A DNA stretch of 64,000 bases from positions 4,154,001 to 4,218,000 of the forward strand of contig NC_079882.1 in NCBI RefSeq assembly GCF_029227915.1, read 5' to 3'. The position numbers were made by a program, and so were the translations under genes. Position 1 is the stretch's first letter. Each line of letters opens with the position of its first letter. Origin of the DNA: Hydractinia symbiolongicarpus (lineage: Eukaryota > Cnidaria > Hydrozoa > Anthoathecata > Hydractiniidae). Below the pieces are notes generated by a model. It ran no database searches. It was not told where the DNA came from and was given only the letters and a program-made list of their open reading frames with translations. Shown here piece after piece: positions 1-9,735 of this stretch.

Positions 1-534
1 AAAAAATTTGGGATGCATGGGACTTGGGTGCACTACATGGACCACGGATTGGTCGCCATAAGCGTGATCACGAGCGGTGTTGGTATTGGGAGTATGCTCA
101 GCGGCATCAGAGTTCCTCTGGCCGTCGCAATGGGTGGGATCAGCATCGCAGTAGGGTTGGGACAGACTGCTTCAAAGCAAGGTAGGAAAAAGCTGAATTA
201 CAAACGCAAAAAGCATGATAGTATAAGATTATTAGCGGAAACGAAGCTGAATAGTATTGTCGATTTGATTTCGAAAGCCACCGAGAATGGAGTGATTAGT
301 GACTACGAATTTACCCTTATTATGCAAGAGAAGCAAAAATATATGCTGCTAAAGGAGGAGATTCGCCAACGCACTAAGAAAATCGTGGAGACGATCAATG
401 AAAAAGAAAGGCAGCAATTAGTCGCTCATGGAAGACATGAAGCCAGAGAAGAACTGTTAAAGAACTTACAATCTGCTCAATATGTAAGAAATACCTGGAT
501 GAACCGCCTAAATATTCATAATCTAATTTGTTAA
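1..534 (+). CDS. Hydrophobic-headed coiled-coil protein of a virus-like element, 5'-partial
   Basis: The frame is open to the first base of the window, so the protein probably begins upstream; the first in-window ATG is at 13 and gives 173 aa. Residues about 14-52 form a glycine-rich hydrophobic stretch that could insert in a membrane. The rest is charged and predicted helical, with a basic KKLNYKRKKH patch followed by a long amphipathic helix. I recall proteins of this plan, hydrophobic Gly-rich head then a KLNSI..LISKA segment, from Maverick/adintovirus-like insertions in cnidarian genomes. That resemblance is memory only. It faces two minus-strand ORFs just downstream, so the three look like one element. 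Function unknown. Confidence 0.5.
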   Translation, partial: KKFGMHGTWVHYMDHGLVAISVITSGVGIGSMLSGIRVPLAVAMGGISIAVGLGQTASKQGRKKLNYKRKKHDSIRLLAETKLNSIVDLISKATENGVISDYEFTLIMQEKQKYMLLKEEIRQRTKKIVETINEKERQQLVAHGRHEAREELLKNLQSAQYVRNTWMNRLNIHNLIC

Positions 535-542
535 TGAACAAA

Positions 543-860
543 TTAGACGATACCCACAACCTCACCTGTTTTAGCGTCAACCATGAAATCTCCTTCATAA
601 ATTATTGTTCGTTTCTGTTTTGCTTCGAGGCCTTTGATGTACTCATCGAGTATTTTCATAGCCGTGATTTCTAAGCATGATTTACAATGAGGCCCGAGGG
701 TTTGTGTCGAAGCGTCCTTATGCTTGACATTTCGGATCACTTCGAGTAGGTCGACCCTCTTGAGAGTTAAATAACCCTTAATACCCAACGACTTTGCCTC
801 TCTTTTCAATCGTTCATGTTTATTACACCACAACGAATAGTTCCTCTTCATCTGAATCAA
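543..860 (-). CDS. Small uncharacterised ORF of the same virus-like element
   Basis: This 105-aa frame starts at an ATG at 860 and ends 9 bp from the stop of the opposing ORF. A basic N-terminal half (KRNYSLWCNKHERLKREAK) precedes a CKSCLE pair of cysteines and a helical KILDEYIKGLEAKQKR segment, ending in GDFMVDAKTGEVVG. The Cys pair could be half of a small zinc site. I do not recognise a family. Its tight tail-to-tail packing with the upstream ORF, unusual for host genes here, supports it being part of a compact element. Confidence 0.4.
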   Translation of the reverse strand: MIQMKRNYSLWCNKHERLKREAKSLGIKGYLTLKRVDLLEVIRNVKHKDASTQTLGPHCKSCLEITAMKILDEYIKGLEAKQKRTIIYEGDFMVDAKTGEVVGIV

Positions 861-1057
861 GGTGTCGTGTCCTTAAAGGTTGTTGCACCGGTTTATACTT
901 ACATTCTTCCAGAAGAACCTGAATGAAATGCTTTGAATTCTGCCGATAAATGCTGGATATTTTTAAAATGCAGATGCATTCGCAAGCTTGGTTTAGTGGT
1001 ACTGCTTGGTCGTAGAAATACGTTCTTTAATTTTTGTGTTCAGGTATCTACCGTTCT

Positions 1058-1411
1058 TCACTGATGAGGTTGTGAACTTAATACCATATAATTGGTGCAT
1101 CCTAGCCAGGATACACTTGTATTTTTTAGCCATTCAGGATTTTGATGTATATCAAATGACATGTTAAGCGAAGATCCATGGTCATATCTGGATGCACCAT
1201 TTGAATACAGCCCCTTTGGCGTTATGATTAGCAACGATGATATCTTGCTTCCATTTTTGTACCCTATAACATATCTAGAATCTTTGCCCTTATTAGCTTG
1301 AATAGGATCGCTAAGTACGATGTTCTCAATTTGAACCTCCTCGATGCTTAGTACTGCTGGTTCTCTATAAAAATCTCTGGTCTCTACAGAGTAATTGTAA
1401 AATTTGAACAT
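1058..1411 (-). pseudogene. Truncated Maverick/adintovirus-like ORF
   Basis: This 117-aa frame begins at an ATG at 1411. The segment with VIGYKNGSKISSLLIITPKG and then YDHGSSLNMSFDI resembles a protein I remember from cnidarian Maverick/adintovirus-like elements, where it continues well past this point. Here the homology-like part stops near PEWLKNTS and the tail reads into unrelated sequence, suggesting a frame break or truncation around position 1100. It is described as an old copy of a virus-like element; the exact family is unverified. Confidence 0.45.
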
Positions 1412-1960
1412 CTTTTATTATAATAACCAAGGCCCAATTAACAATTTTTACGAATACACCACCCACCTTTGTACGTTATATGCATCTATCATATTTATCA
1501 AGATCAATCCCCCATTCATCGCAATATTTCTTAGTCATATTTATTTGATAGAACTCTGGTAACTGGCATTATATGGAATTTCCCTTTACTCATATTCTGT
1601 ATAATATGAGTATATGCTATTGCGCATGACGTCATATGATTTCGTTTATATTATTATGTGTTAGTATTTAATATATCTTACATTTAATATTATTTTGTGT
1701 TGGTGATTGGCAGATGACGTCATGTATTTCTGGTATATATTATTATGTGTTGGTTTTTGGCATATTCATATTATTTTGTGTTGGTGATTGGCAGATGACT
1801 TAGGGAATTTCCCTTAGGTCGACGTCGACTGCATCAGAACGTTCATTTCTCTATCTCTGTCATAGTATGTTCGAAAAACCCCGGATCGAATAGGTTTAAA
1901 TACATCATAGTTGATAGACAAAAACCCTATCAACTATGAATACATTGATTTCCTCATGCA
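1412..1960. other. Gene-free stretch with short tandem duplication
   Basis: No supported gene. Between about 1618 and 1800 a unit containing TATTTTGTGTTGGTGATTGG recurs at an 81-bp spacing (starts near 1687 and 1768) with a partial third copy upstream. The rest is AT-rich and unremarkable. Confidence 0.6.
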
Positions 1961-1962
1961 TA

Positions 1963-2358
1963 CCGTAATGCTTCGAATAAACGCCAGGGCGTTTATTAAA
2001 TATTTTGACATTTCTTGGAGGCGTCTATTCGAGGGGGCGTTCAACAAAAGGGGGGGGGGGGGGGCGTTTATTACATTTTTTACACTTCGTCTCTTCTGCA
2101 GTTTTTTCCAACCTAAGATTTAGGAAAAGCCTAAACCATTAAAATTGCTTTTTAATTAAAAGAGCAAAAACAAAACAGTTATTGATTTTTTCATATACTT
2201 TTACTATCGCCTCGAATAAACGGCCCCTTATGAGGGAGGGGCGTCTATTCGAGGTAGGCGTCTATTAGAGAGGGCGTTTATTTAAAAATGACTGAGAAAG
2301 GGGGCGTCTATTCGAGGGGAGCGTTTAATAAAAGGGGCGTTTATTCGAAGCATTACCG
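1963..2358. mobile_element. MITE with CCGTA-type ends and GGGCGTTTATT array (copy 1)
   Basis: The ends are inverted repeats: the left reads CGTAATGCTTCGAATAAACG and the reverse complement of the right matches it, with one mismatch over about 23 bp. TA dinucleotides at 1961-1962 and 2359-2360 flank it, as in Tc1/mariner-type insertions. An alternative reading is a 7-bp duplication TACCGTA, but that string is nearly its own reverse complement. Inside are roughly a dozen copies, both orientations, of a GGGCGTTTATT / GGGCGTCTATTCGAG motif and a G15 run (2050-2064). It has no coding capacity. The element at 26522-26957 shares the terminal bases and internal motif. Confidence 0.75.
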
Positions 2359-2360
2359 TA

Positions 2361-3261
2361 CCCACAATCCTTGACATTATCCAACCAGATCCATTACAAT
2401 CGCTTATTTTTTTTCAGTCTATCGAGAATATGGTGTAATTCCTCGAAAATGTTATCAAATTTGTAAAAATAAAAGTTATCACAGTTTCCAAAACACTTTT
2501 AAATATGTCAAAATCTGTGTTCAAAGTTAGCGAAAGTTCGTGGTGATCGACTAGGTTTTAAATTTACTGCCAAACTTTGCTAAACCGGTTCAAAGTCAAA
2601 TGTTTTTGTTTTCCGTATACCTTGGTCACACTTCTTGCGATATAAGTTTTTAGGCAGGGTACTACAGTTTTCTAGCTTCAGATTGAAGTGATTTTTTGGG
2701 ACAGATGTAGTCACGCATCGAGGAAAAATATAACAAAAAACCGTTGTCACAGAACTTTGATATTCGCGCATGCGCATAATAACTTTCCACTTTTACCTGT
2801 AGCGTTTTTTGATATGGAGATGAAGCGTTTTATATTGTTATCAAAAAACGCTAACAGGCCCTGGGTTCGAGGTTGATGCTTTAATTGCGGACCAAACAGC
2901 ATTTATTTCGTAGGGTCCAACGACTTCTTCTAGTGTCGATTTAGCAGCATATTTCATTGTATTTATTTCTTTAGCTTTCAACTCTGGCGATAATATTATT
3001 TTAACAATATTATTATCCCGCTAACTCCCAACCTGGATCAGAACAGTAGTAGATATGACTGAGTTGCTCCCTCCCCCCTACCCCCTACCCCTAGGCGCTT
3101 GGTTTTGATACTTCTGGAATATTATTCAAAGTGTGCTAGAAACGCAATTGTTCGACTGCGTTTTGTGCCCCGAACGCCCACCTGTTCATTCTTAAACCGT
3201 TTCAGATTTACCCAATTGGGTCCCAGGTTGTCCCTAGTTACTTTCGCGGTGAAAAATGACT
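2361..3261. other. Gene-free flank of the BEL insertion
   Basis: No gene supported. It contains one copy of a dispersed motif (2857-2875, GGCCCTGGGTTCGAGGTTG) and a pyrimidine-rich CCCTCCCCCCTACCCCCTA tract near 3070-3092. Nothing else stands out. Confidence 0.5.
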
Positions 3262-3266
3262 GAAGT

Positions 3267-3413
3267 TGTAAAATATGACGCCATTATTATTTTTTCGGGG
3301 TTTCCCCGCATTCTTCTTTTTTTGTTGTACAATTTTTCTAGAGAGTATAGTTGAGAAAGATAACGAGTAGAGTACACGAGGTACTTGATTTTGATATTTT
3401 ATGAATCTTTAAA
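3267..3413 (+). repeat. BEL 5' LTR
   Basis: 147 bp, beginning TGTAAAATATGACGCC and ending CTTTAAA, identical by eye to the copy at 8954-9100. It is short for an LTR and lacks the usual terminal CA, ending in AAA instead. Confidence 0.93.
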
Positions 3414-3431
3414 TGGCGCCCGATGAGGGAC
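3414..3431 (+). promoter_or_regulatory. Primer-binding site, tRNA-Lys-like
   Basis: The 18 bases directly after the LTR read TGGCGCCCGATGAGGGAC. This matches the tRNA-Lys3-type binding site used by lentiviruses at 16 of 18 positions, so a lysine tRNA is the likely minus-strand primer. Confidence 0.75.
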
Positions 3432-3601
3432 TTTTGATATTATTTTTGGATATTTACTTGAATTGGTGGACTTGTGATGTTGTGTGGATATTATTTGCTC
3501 GAATTGGTGGATTTATGTTATGAACTTTAACTTAGCTTAGACAGTGTTTGTTATTCTGAAATCGTCTTCGTTTCATTTTTTGCATTACATTAAATTTCAT
3601 T

Positions 3602-4018
3602 ATGTCTACTGCGACTACGAGGAAGAGTGCAATGCGAAAGGGGTTGCGGTCTATTGCGAGCACTTTGCGCGAGCGAATTGATGTCGTAGTTAAGGACTTT
3701 TCGGAGGAGAAACGAGCAGAAATTATTTCTTTACAGACCACTTTAATTGACACTGTTAAACAGTTAAAGGAGTTAGATGAAGAGCTATACGGTGTTTTAT
3801 CGGCTGAAGAGATCGAAACCGACGTTATGGAGGCTACAGAATTTTATCTATTAGTGAACATGAGTCTCGCGACTATTACTACCGCTACCGGACCACATGT
3901 TTCAGCCACAGAATCGACACGGTCTGTTGAAAAGAAATCGATGAGACTACCCAAAATAGAACTGAGCAAATTTAATGGGAACCCTTTGAATTGGCCCTCG
4001 TTCTGGGACCAGGTTTAA
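3602..4018 (+). CDS. gag: BEL gag, N-terminal part
   Basis: The first ATG after the leader opens a 138-aa frame. It is charged and helical at the N-terminus and ends in a conserved BEL gag segment, LPKIELSKFNGNPLNWPSFW, typical of the DUF1759 region. The frame stops right after WDQV at TAA 4016-4018. The expected continuation (FNSAIND...) lies in the +1 frame starting at the same spot, so the gag reading is broken or shifted exactly there. A single extra G in CAGGTTT would explain it. Product: structural gag of the retrotransposon particle. Confidence 0.85.
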   Translation: MSTATTRKSAMRKGLRSIASTLRERIDVVVKDFSEEKRAEIISLQTTLIDTVKQLKELDEELYGVLSAEEIETDVMEATEFYLLVNMSLATITTATGPHVSATESTRSVEKKSMRLPKIELSKFNGNPLNWPSFWDQV

Positions 4019-5495
4019 TTCAGCGATTAATGACAATGACAGTTTGAATGCAATTGATAAATTTAATTATTTGAAGAGATACGTCGAAGGAACCGCTTTA
4101 TCAACTATTTCTGGGTTAGAATTGACGAACAGTAACTACGAAAATGCTATAGAGTTGCTTAGAAACCGTTTTGGCAACGAACAGGTGCTCATTAACGCGC
4201 ACATGGAAGCCCTGTTGAAGATTGAGTCAGTACGATCAATGGATAACACCCAACAATTGAGAAAACTTTATAATGATGTTGAGAACTGTATTCGAAATTT
4301 GAAAAATTTAAAGTATAATAGCGAAATGCTGAGTTTATTGATTCCGGTTCTGAACGAAAGAATTCCCAACGAATTACGAATGATTATTTCTAGAAACTTT
4401 GGAGAGGAGAAGTGGTCCGTTGAAAAGATGCTGTTTTTTATCAATAACGAACTGCAAGCTCGAGAGAGGTGCACTGTAACCGCGAAAGGCAAGGTACAAA
4501 CTCCCAGTGAAAATTACAAGAGAGGAGGAATTTCTACCGCAGACTGCTTATTGACTTTGGACAGAAAAAAATGTGTTTTCTGTCACGATTCTCACTCTCC
4601 GTCGAGGTGTTCAAAAGTTACCAACGTACAAACACGTTCGCAAATTATGAAAAAGGAAGGGCGTTGCTTTTTATGCTTGCAGCATGGACACATTTCAAAG
4701 AACTGTTGTTCAAATTACATATGCAATAGATGTGGAAGACGTCACCACATCTCTTTGTGTATGAAAGAAAAACGTGCCGAAAGAAAAGATAAAGACAACA
4801 ATGGCTCGGAGGAAAGCCCTTCTAACGAAACCAACGCGAATCACATCAGCCAAGAAAACAAAGGAATTCTTTTGCAGACGGCTAAAGCTTTTGTTTCGAA
4901 AGAAAGGGAGAGCAGGAACGTACAAACGAGATTCATGTTTGATTCAGGTAGCCAGAGAACATATGTCACAAATGAACTGAAAGAAAAACTGAATTTAGAA
5001 ACAATTCGAAAGGAGAAATTAATTATTAACACTTTTGGCCATAGCAACAGCCAATCGAGAGAGCTACCCGTTGTTAAGTTGTATGTAAAAACCGCTGACC
5101 GCTCATCTACCGTACCCATCGAAGCCATCGCCGTACCAAACATTTGCGCTCCTCTCTCAAATCAGAATGCGAAATATTACGCTGATAATTACGAACACTT
5201 GAAGCGGTTGAAATTAGCAGATTTTTCAAATGGCGAAACGAGACTGAATGTTCACGTTCTGATTGGTTTAGACCATTATTATTCATTCATTACCGGCGAA
5301 GTTGTTCGAGATCCGAGAGGCGGTCCTATCGCTATCAATTCCAAACTTGGCTGGATTTTGTCCGGAGGTGAACAGTCGAAAGCGAACGAATCAAGCTGCA
5401 TGGAAGTCCACGCCTGCCGTGTTGATACCGAAAACACAATTCTTCGTGACGAGTTGAACAAGTTTTGGCAAATTGAGTCGATCGGTGACTTTTAA
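4019..5495 (+). CDS. gag: BEL gag C-terminal part with zinc knuckles and aspartic protease
   Basis: The +1 frame runs on from the first break. It holds the rest of DUF1759 (IDKFNYLKRYVEGTA), three Cys/His zinc knuckles including the canonical CFLCLQHGHISKNC, flanked by CVFCHDSHSPSRC and CNRCGRRHHISLC, and then a retropepsin-type active site DSGS at about 4941-4952 in the Pao/DUF1758 protease. It ends at TAA 5493-5495 after IESIGDF, where BEL polyproteins normally continue into reverse transcriptase. No good internal ATG start is visible, which fits its being the middle part of one polyprotein. Confidence 0.85.
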
Positions 5496-8400
5496 ACAAA
5501 CTCTTGAATTCAACGGTGAACGCTACGTGACCGAATTACCATTTCGTCCTGATCATGATAAACTTTCCGATAATTTTGCAGTTTCGAAACAACGCTTAGA
5601 TTCTCTTGTTAACAAACGATTACGAAATGAACCTGATTTAGCTGTGCAATACAACGACGTTTTTGCAGACTACGAATCGAAACAGATTATAGAAAAAGTT
5701 CCAGAAAGTGAGATAGCTTGCGAAAATGCTCACTACCTTCCGCATCATCCGGTTGTACGCCAAGATAAAAGTACAACGAAAGTTCGTCCTGTTTTTGATG
5801 GATCTTGTGCCGTTCACAAACCATCCCTCAATGACATTTTGTACTCTGGTCCTAATTTACTTGCTAAGGTGTTTGACATTCTGCTGAGATTCCGTACGAA
5901 CTGCGTCGCTTTAGTTGCTGATATTCAACAAGCCTTCTTGAATATTGAAATCGCTGAGAAAGACCGTAATTATCTTCGTTTTTTGTGGAAAGAAAACCCT
6001 ACCGAGAACGATTCAAAGCTCATTATCTATCGATTTCTGCGTGTCGTGTTTGGGTTAACGTGCAGTCCGTTTTTACTCAATGGGACAATCCAACACCACT
6101 TGGAGACTTACGAAATTATCTGCCCCGAAATTACTGATGTTTTGAAGGATGACTTGTACGTCGATGACCTAACAACCGGTACCGATACCGTAACTGAAGG
6201 CAAGAAACTTTACGAAATTAGTAAACAAATCATGAAAGAAGGAGGGTTCAATTTGCGAAAATGGGCTACTAATAACAATGAATTACAAACTTTTATCGAT
6301 AAAATTGAGAACGTGAATTCTGAACCGAATAGCGACAAAACTGTTAACCCCAAAGTATTAGGGATCGAGTGGGACATCGACAGAGATATTCTAGTGTACC
6401 GATTTGACGAGTTATTGAAACGAGCGAAAGAACTGTTTCCAACAAAAAGAAACATTTTACGTATATCTGCTTCATTTTATGACCCGTTGGGCCTGATCGC
6501 ACCAATCACCACCAAAGTAAAGGTTCTTTTCCAGAAATGTTGTCAACACAAGTCCGACTGGGATGATCCACTGCAAGGGGAACTGCTTAAACAATGGAGA
6601 GATATATTGAACGATTTTGCGAATTTACAAACTTTTGAGATACCACGTTATTTATTCTGTGAACCGCGTCATGAAATTCAATCAATTGAACTGCATGGAT
6701 TTTGTGATAGCTCGACGATTGCCTACGCTGCTGTGATTTATGCAAAAATACGAACTAACCTCGGCGTAAGTGTTTCGCTAGTGACTGCTAAAACGAAAGT
6801 TGCGCCCCTAAAGCCGCATTCTGTTCCACGTTTAGAATTGCTAGGATGTGCTCTCTTAGCAAAGTTGATGAGCCATGTGCTTAATGCGATCAATGGTAGA
6901 TTGAAAGTTGATCGTTTTTTCGGTTGGTCAGATTCGGAAGTTGCCCTTTGTTGGCTAAAAGGCAAATTGAAGCAGTGGAAGCCATGGGTAGAAAACAGAG
7001 TTGTCTATGTTCGATCAGTCATTCCATCGGAATCATGGTTTCACGTTTCCACCATTCATAACCCCAGTGATATACCTACCAGACCAGACAAAATTGGTGA
7101 CTTCAATTCAAATTTGTGGTTAAACGGTCCTGAATTTCTGTCTGATTCCAGCTTTGTTCCACCTGAGTTTCATGTCAACAAACATTCATTCGATGTTTTG
7201 TCAGAAGAGAAGAAAAGTCATGTCACTACTAACATTAGTCATTCCACTCATCATTGTCATTCGCAGTTACATGATATTATAGACGAGACTAAGTTTAGCT
7301 CACTGAAAAAGCTTATAACTACCATTGGATATGTTTACAGATTTGCGAATAAATTGTTAAATCGAATTCGAAAAAGAGACTTATCAGTATGCAACGATCG
7401 TGAACTGTCGACTCAAGAATACAAAAGTGCATTTGAAATTTTGATTACAAACAATCAACGAAAACTTCGAAACAACCAAAACTACTTCAACAAACTTTCG
7501 TCCGCCCTGAAGTTGTTTGAAGATGAGAAAGGAGATTTACGTGTTAAAGGACGTTTTGGTGAGAATAAAAAGCTTTCATATGACGAAAGGTATCCGTTGA
7601 TTCTTTCGAGTGATTCACATTTTACAAAACTTCTGGTTGAAGATGCCCACGAAAAAACATTTCATCAAGGCGTAGAAGCGACACTCAACATGTTACGAAT
7701 GAAGTTTTGGATTCCGAAAGGTAGACGCACAATCAAATCCATTTTACGACAGTGCATTGTTTGTCGACGATACCAAGGCAAACCTATTAAATCACCACCG
7801 ACTCCAGATCTACCAGAATACAGGTATTGCGCTTCGAGAGCTTTTGAACACGTTGGGTTCGATCATGCTGGTCCACTCTACATTCGTACCGAGAACCGAA
7901 ACACGACAAAGGTATACGTATTAATACTTACATGTGCTACTACTAGAGCTGTGCACTTTGAGCTTTCACCCGATTTAAAGACGCCAGCGTTCATTAGAGC
8001 TTTCAAAAGATTTCAATCCAGAAGAGGAACGCCTGCTACGGTTGTGCATGATAACTTTAAAACGTTTAAATCTAACCATGTAAAAAGATTTATGAGACAT
8101 GAGTCTATTGAAACTAACCCGATTCTCCCCAAGAGTCCTTGGTGGGGAGGATTTTATGAAAGGATCGTCAGATCAATGAAAACCGCCTTGCGTAAGACCA
8201 TTGGGAAGGCACTATTGACTTTCGAAGAGCTCGAGACAGTTCTGTGCCAAGTTGAAGCATCGATTAACTCAAGACCACTTACATATCAGAGTGAGGACGA
8301 TCTTGGACAGACTATCACACCTTTGCATTTGATTTACGGCTCTAACATTGTTGATGCTGAATGTGTCCCAATGAATGATACCGACCAGTGCTCGAAACGA

Positions 8401-8868
8401 TTACTTTATGTACAACGAGTGCTTGACGATCAGTGGCGACGATTTTATCGAACGTATTTGAACGAATTACGGCAACATCACTTCTACAGAAAGGATGGCA
8501 GAGAAACACCTGATTTAAAGTTGAACGACGTCGTGGTGGTGAAAGATGATAACCAACTGCCAAGAAGTAGATGGCCATTGAGTAAAGTTACGGAACTGAT
8601 CTATGGAAAGGACGGATTTATTCGTGGTGCGAAGATTCGGGTTAACACCAAGAAAGGACTTGTTTCTACGATAACGCGTCCTATTCAAAAACTGATTCCA
8701 CTTGAAATAGCAAATGAGACTGAAAACGAAGTTGAAAAAGTTGAAAAAAGTGAACTTGAAAAACCCGCTGAAGACACTCTCAATGAAGATGAGCAACAAC
8801 GAAGGCCGACGAGAAAGGCTGCGGTTGAAGGACAGTTGATGCGTAAACTCCGCGAAGAGTATTTATAG
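5473..8868 (+). CDS. pol: BEL pol: reverse transcriptase, RNase H, integrase
   Basis: An open frame of 1131 codons. The reverse transcriptase has VADIQQAF and the catalytic YVDD box (residues about 229-232). The Pao-type RNase H has HGFCDSS. The integrase has an HHCC zinc finger (H..H then CIVC) and the triad D797, D860, E896 with 35-residue D-E spacing. A DUF5641-like tail follows (DVVVVKDD...). There are no internal stops, so this part looks functional. It overlaps the upstream frame by 23 bp in the +1 register; the apparent start codon is TTG, so translation must come from a shift or from an intact polyprotein in other copies. Confidence 0.92.
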   Translation: MSRSVTFKQTLEFNGERYVTELPFRPDHDKLSDNFAVSKQRLDSLVNKRLRNEPDLAVQYNDVFADYESKQIIEKVPESEIACENAHYLPHHPVVRQDKSTTKVRPVFDGSCAVHKPSLNDILYSGPNLLAKVFDILLRFRTNCVALVADIQQAFLNIEIAEKDRNYLRFLWKENPTENDSKLIIYRFLRVVFGLTCSPFLLNGTIQHHLETYEIICPEITDVLKDDLYVDDLTTGTDTVTEGKKLYEISKQIMKEGGFNLRKWATNNNELQTFIDKIENVNSEPNSDKTVNPKVLGIEWDIDRDILVYRFDELLKRAKELFPTKRNILRISASFYDPLGLIAPITTKVKVLFQKCCQHKSDWDDPLQGELLKQWRDILNDFANLQTFEIPRYLFCEPRHEIQSIELHGFCDSSTIAYAAVIYAKIRTNLGVSVSLVTAKTKVAPLKPHSVPRLELLGCALLAKLMSHVLNAINGRLKVDRFFGWSDSEVALCWLKGKLKQWKPWVENRVVYVRSVIPSESWFHVSTIHNPSDIPTRPDKIGDFNSNLWLNGPEFLSDSSFVPPEFHVNKHSFDVLSEEKKSHVTTNISHSTHHCHSQLHDIIDETKFSSLKKLITTIGYVYRFANKLLNRIRKRDLSVCNDRELSTQEYKSAFEILITNNQRKLRNNQNYFNKLSSALKLFEDEKGDLRVKGRFGENKKLSYDERYPLILSSDSHFTKLLVEDAHEKTFHQGVEATLNMLRMKFWIPKGRRTIKSILRQCIVCRRYQGKPIKSPPTPDLPEYRYCASRAFEHVGFDHAGPLYIRTENRNTTKVYVLILTCATTRAVHFELSPDLKTPAFIRAFKRFQSRRGTPATVVHDNFKTFKSNHVKRFMRHESIETNPILPKSPWWGGFYERIVRSMKTALRKTIGKALLTFEELETVLCQVEASINSRPLTYQSEDDLGQTITPLHLIYGSNIVDAECVPMNDTDQCSKRLLYVQRVLDDQWRRFYRTYLNELRQHHFYRKDGRETPDLKLNDVVVVKDDNQLPRSRWPLSKVTELIYGKDGFIRGAKIRVNTKKGLVSTITRPIQKLIPLEIANETENEVEKVEKSELEKPAEDTLNEDEQQRRPTRKAAVEGQLMRKLREEYL

Positions 8869-8953
8869 TTTTTTTTTGACATATATATATATTTAGGATT
8901 TCTTTATGTTTAGTCATACCGTGTTGACATCGGACATGTCAACGGGGGGAGTA

Positions 8954-9100
8954 TGTAAAATATGACGCCATTATTATTTTTTCGGGGTTTCCCCGCATTC
9001 TTCTTTTTTTGTTGTACAATTTTTCTAGAGAGTATAGTTGAGAAAGATAACGAGTAGAGTACACGAGGTACTTGATTTTGATATTTTATGAATCTTTAAA
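8954..9100 (+). repeat. BEL 3' LTR
   Basis: 147 bp identical to the 5' LTR. It is preceded by the purine run AACGGGGGGAGTA (8941-8953), the likely polypurine tract, and followed by the target duplication GAAGT. Confidence 0.93.
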
Positions 9101-9105
9101 GAAGT

Positions 9106-9735
9106 CACCACCCCGTTTTCAAGTTACATTTTTTAGGTCAAATGCCTCAAAAATATAGATGCATTGTAATAGCTTTATTAATTTAATTTTAAGGTAAATT
9201 GACGTTAAATTAATGACGTCGTGACGTTTAATTTGCCGATTACCTTTTGAGACATGCATTTTTCGGCGACATCGAAGGGAAATACATACACCAACTGTGT
9301 CTGCACGGACACATGGACACACTTAGCCTATTAGTATAAGAGACTAGTCCAAGACTTGTTTACATTGTTCTTCTACTTAGGTAGAAGAAAAATGAATTTT
9401 GATAATGTCTGCAATCCATCATTATACATAATTTTTTTTTTGACTTTTACCCGTTCACTCGTTGCTCCTATTGTGTAGAGCTTGAAACGCTGATCAAAAT
9501 AATGTATAGAATTATATGCTTTTGACAAATTGTTAAGGAGATATTAGGCGTTTAAATATTTTGCTGACGTCAGTAAGGACCTGTCAAAATTAAAAAAATT
9601 TTTTTTTTAGAAATTTGTTAAAAATTTGGAAAAATCCACTTAGGCAGGAGAACAATTAAAAAAAGAATCGTCACTTAAATATTGATGACGTCAGCAAGGA
9701 CCGTCAAGAGACAAATTTATTTAAATTTGTTTAAA
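9106..9735. other. Gene-free stretch with dispersed-repeat copy
   Basis: No gene. Contains one copy of a dispersed repeat around 9455-9580 (core TGATCAAAATAATGTA) and two TGACGTCAG...AAGGACC strings at about 9570 and 9685. Related copies of the repeat lie near 17284 and 58263. Confidence 0.55.

Larger units (their letters stand above)
3267..9100 (+). mobile_element. BEL/Pao LTR retrotransposon, recent insertion
   Basis: This is a full-length 5834-bp element bounded by two identical 147-bp LTRs and flanked by a 5-bp direct repeat GAAGT (3262-3266 and 9101-9105), the target duplication. A primer-binding site follows the 5' LTR and a G-rich purine tract precedes the 3' LTR. Internally it encodes gag with zinc knuckles, an aspartic protease, Pao-type reverse transcriptase, RNase H, integrase and a C-terminal DUF5641-like domain. 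Identical LTRs imply recent insertion. Two shifts of frame, both ending at TAA, divide the coding region (4016-4018 and 5493-5495). No envelope gene is present. Confidence 0.95.

Noticed and set aside
1961-2360. 7-bp target duplication TACCGTA for the first MITE
   Set aside because: The string is nearly palindromic and is part of the inverted end in the related element, so TA duplication is the simpler reading.
8869-8953. Envelope gene in the BEL element
   Set aside because: Only 85 bp separate the pol stop from the 3' LTR and no frame is present.
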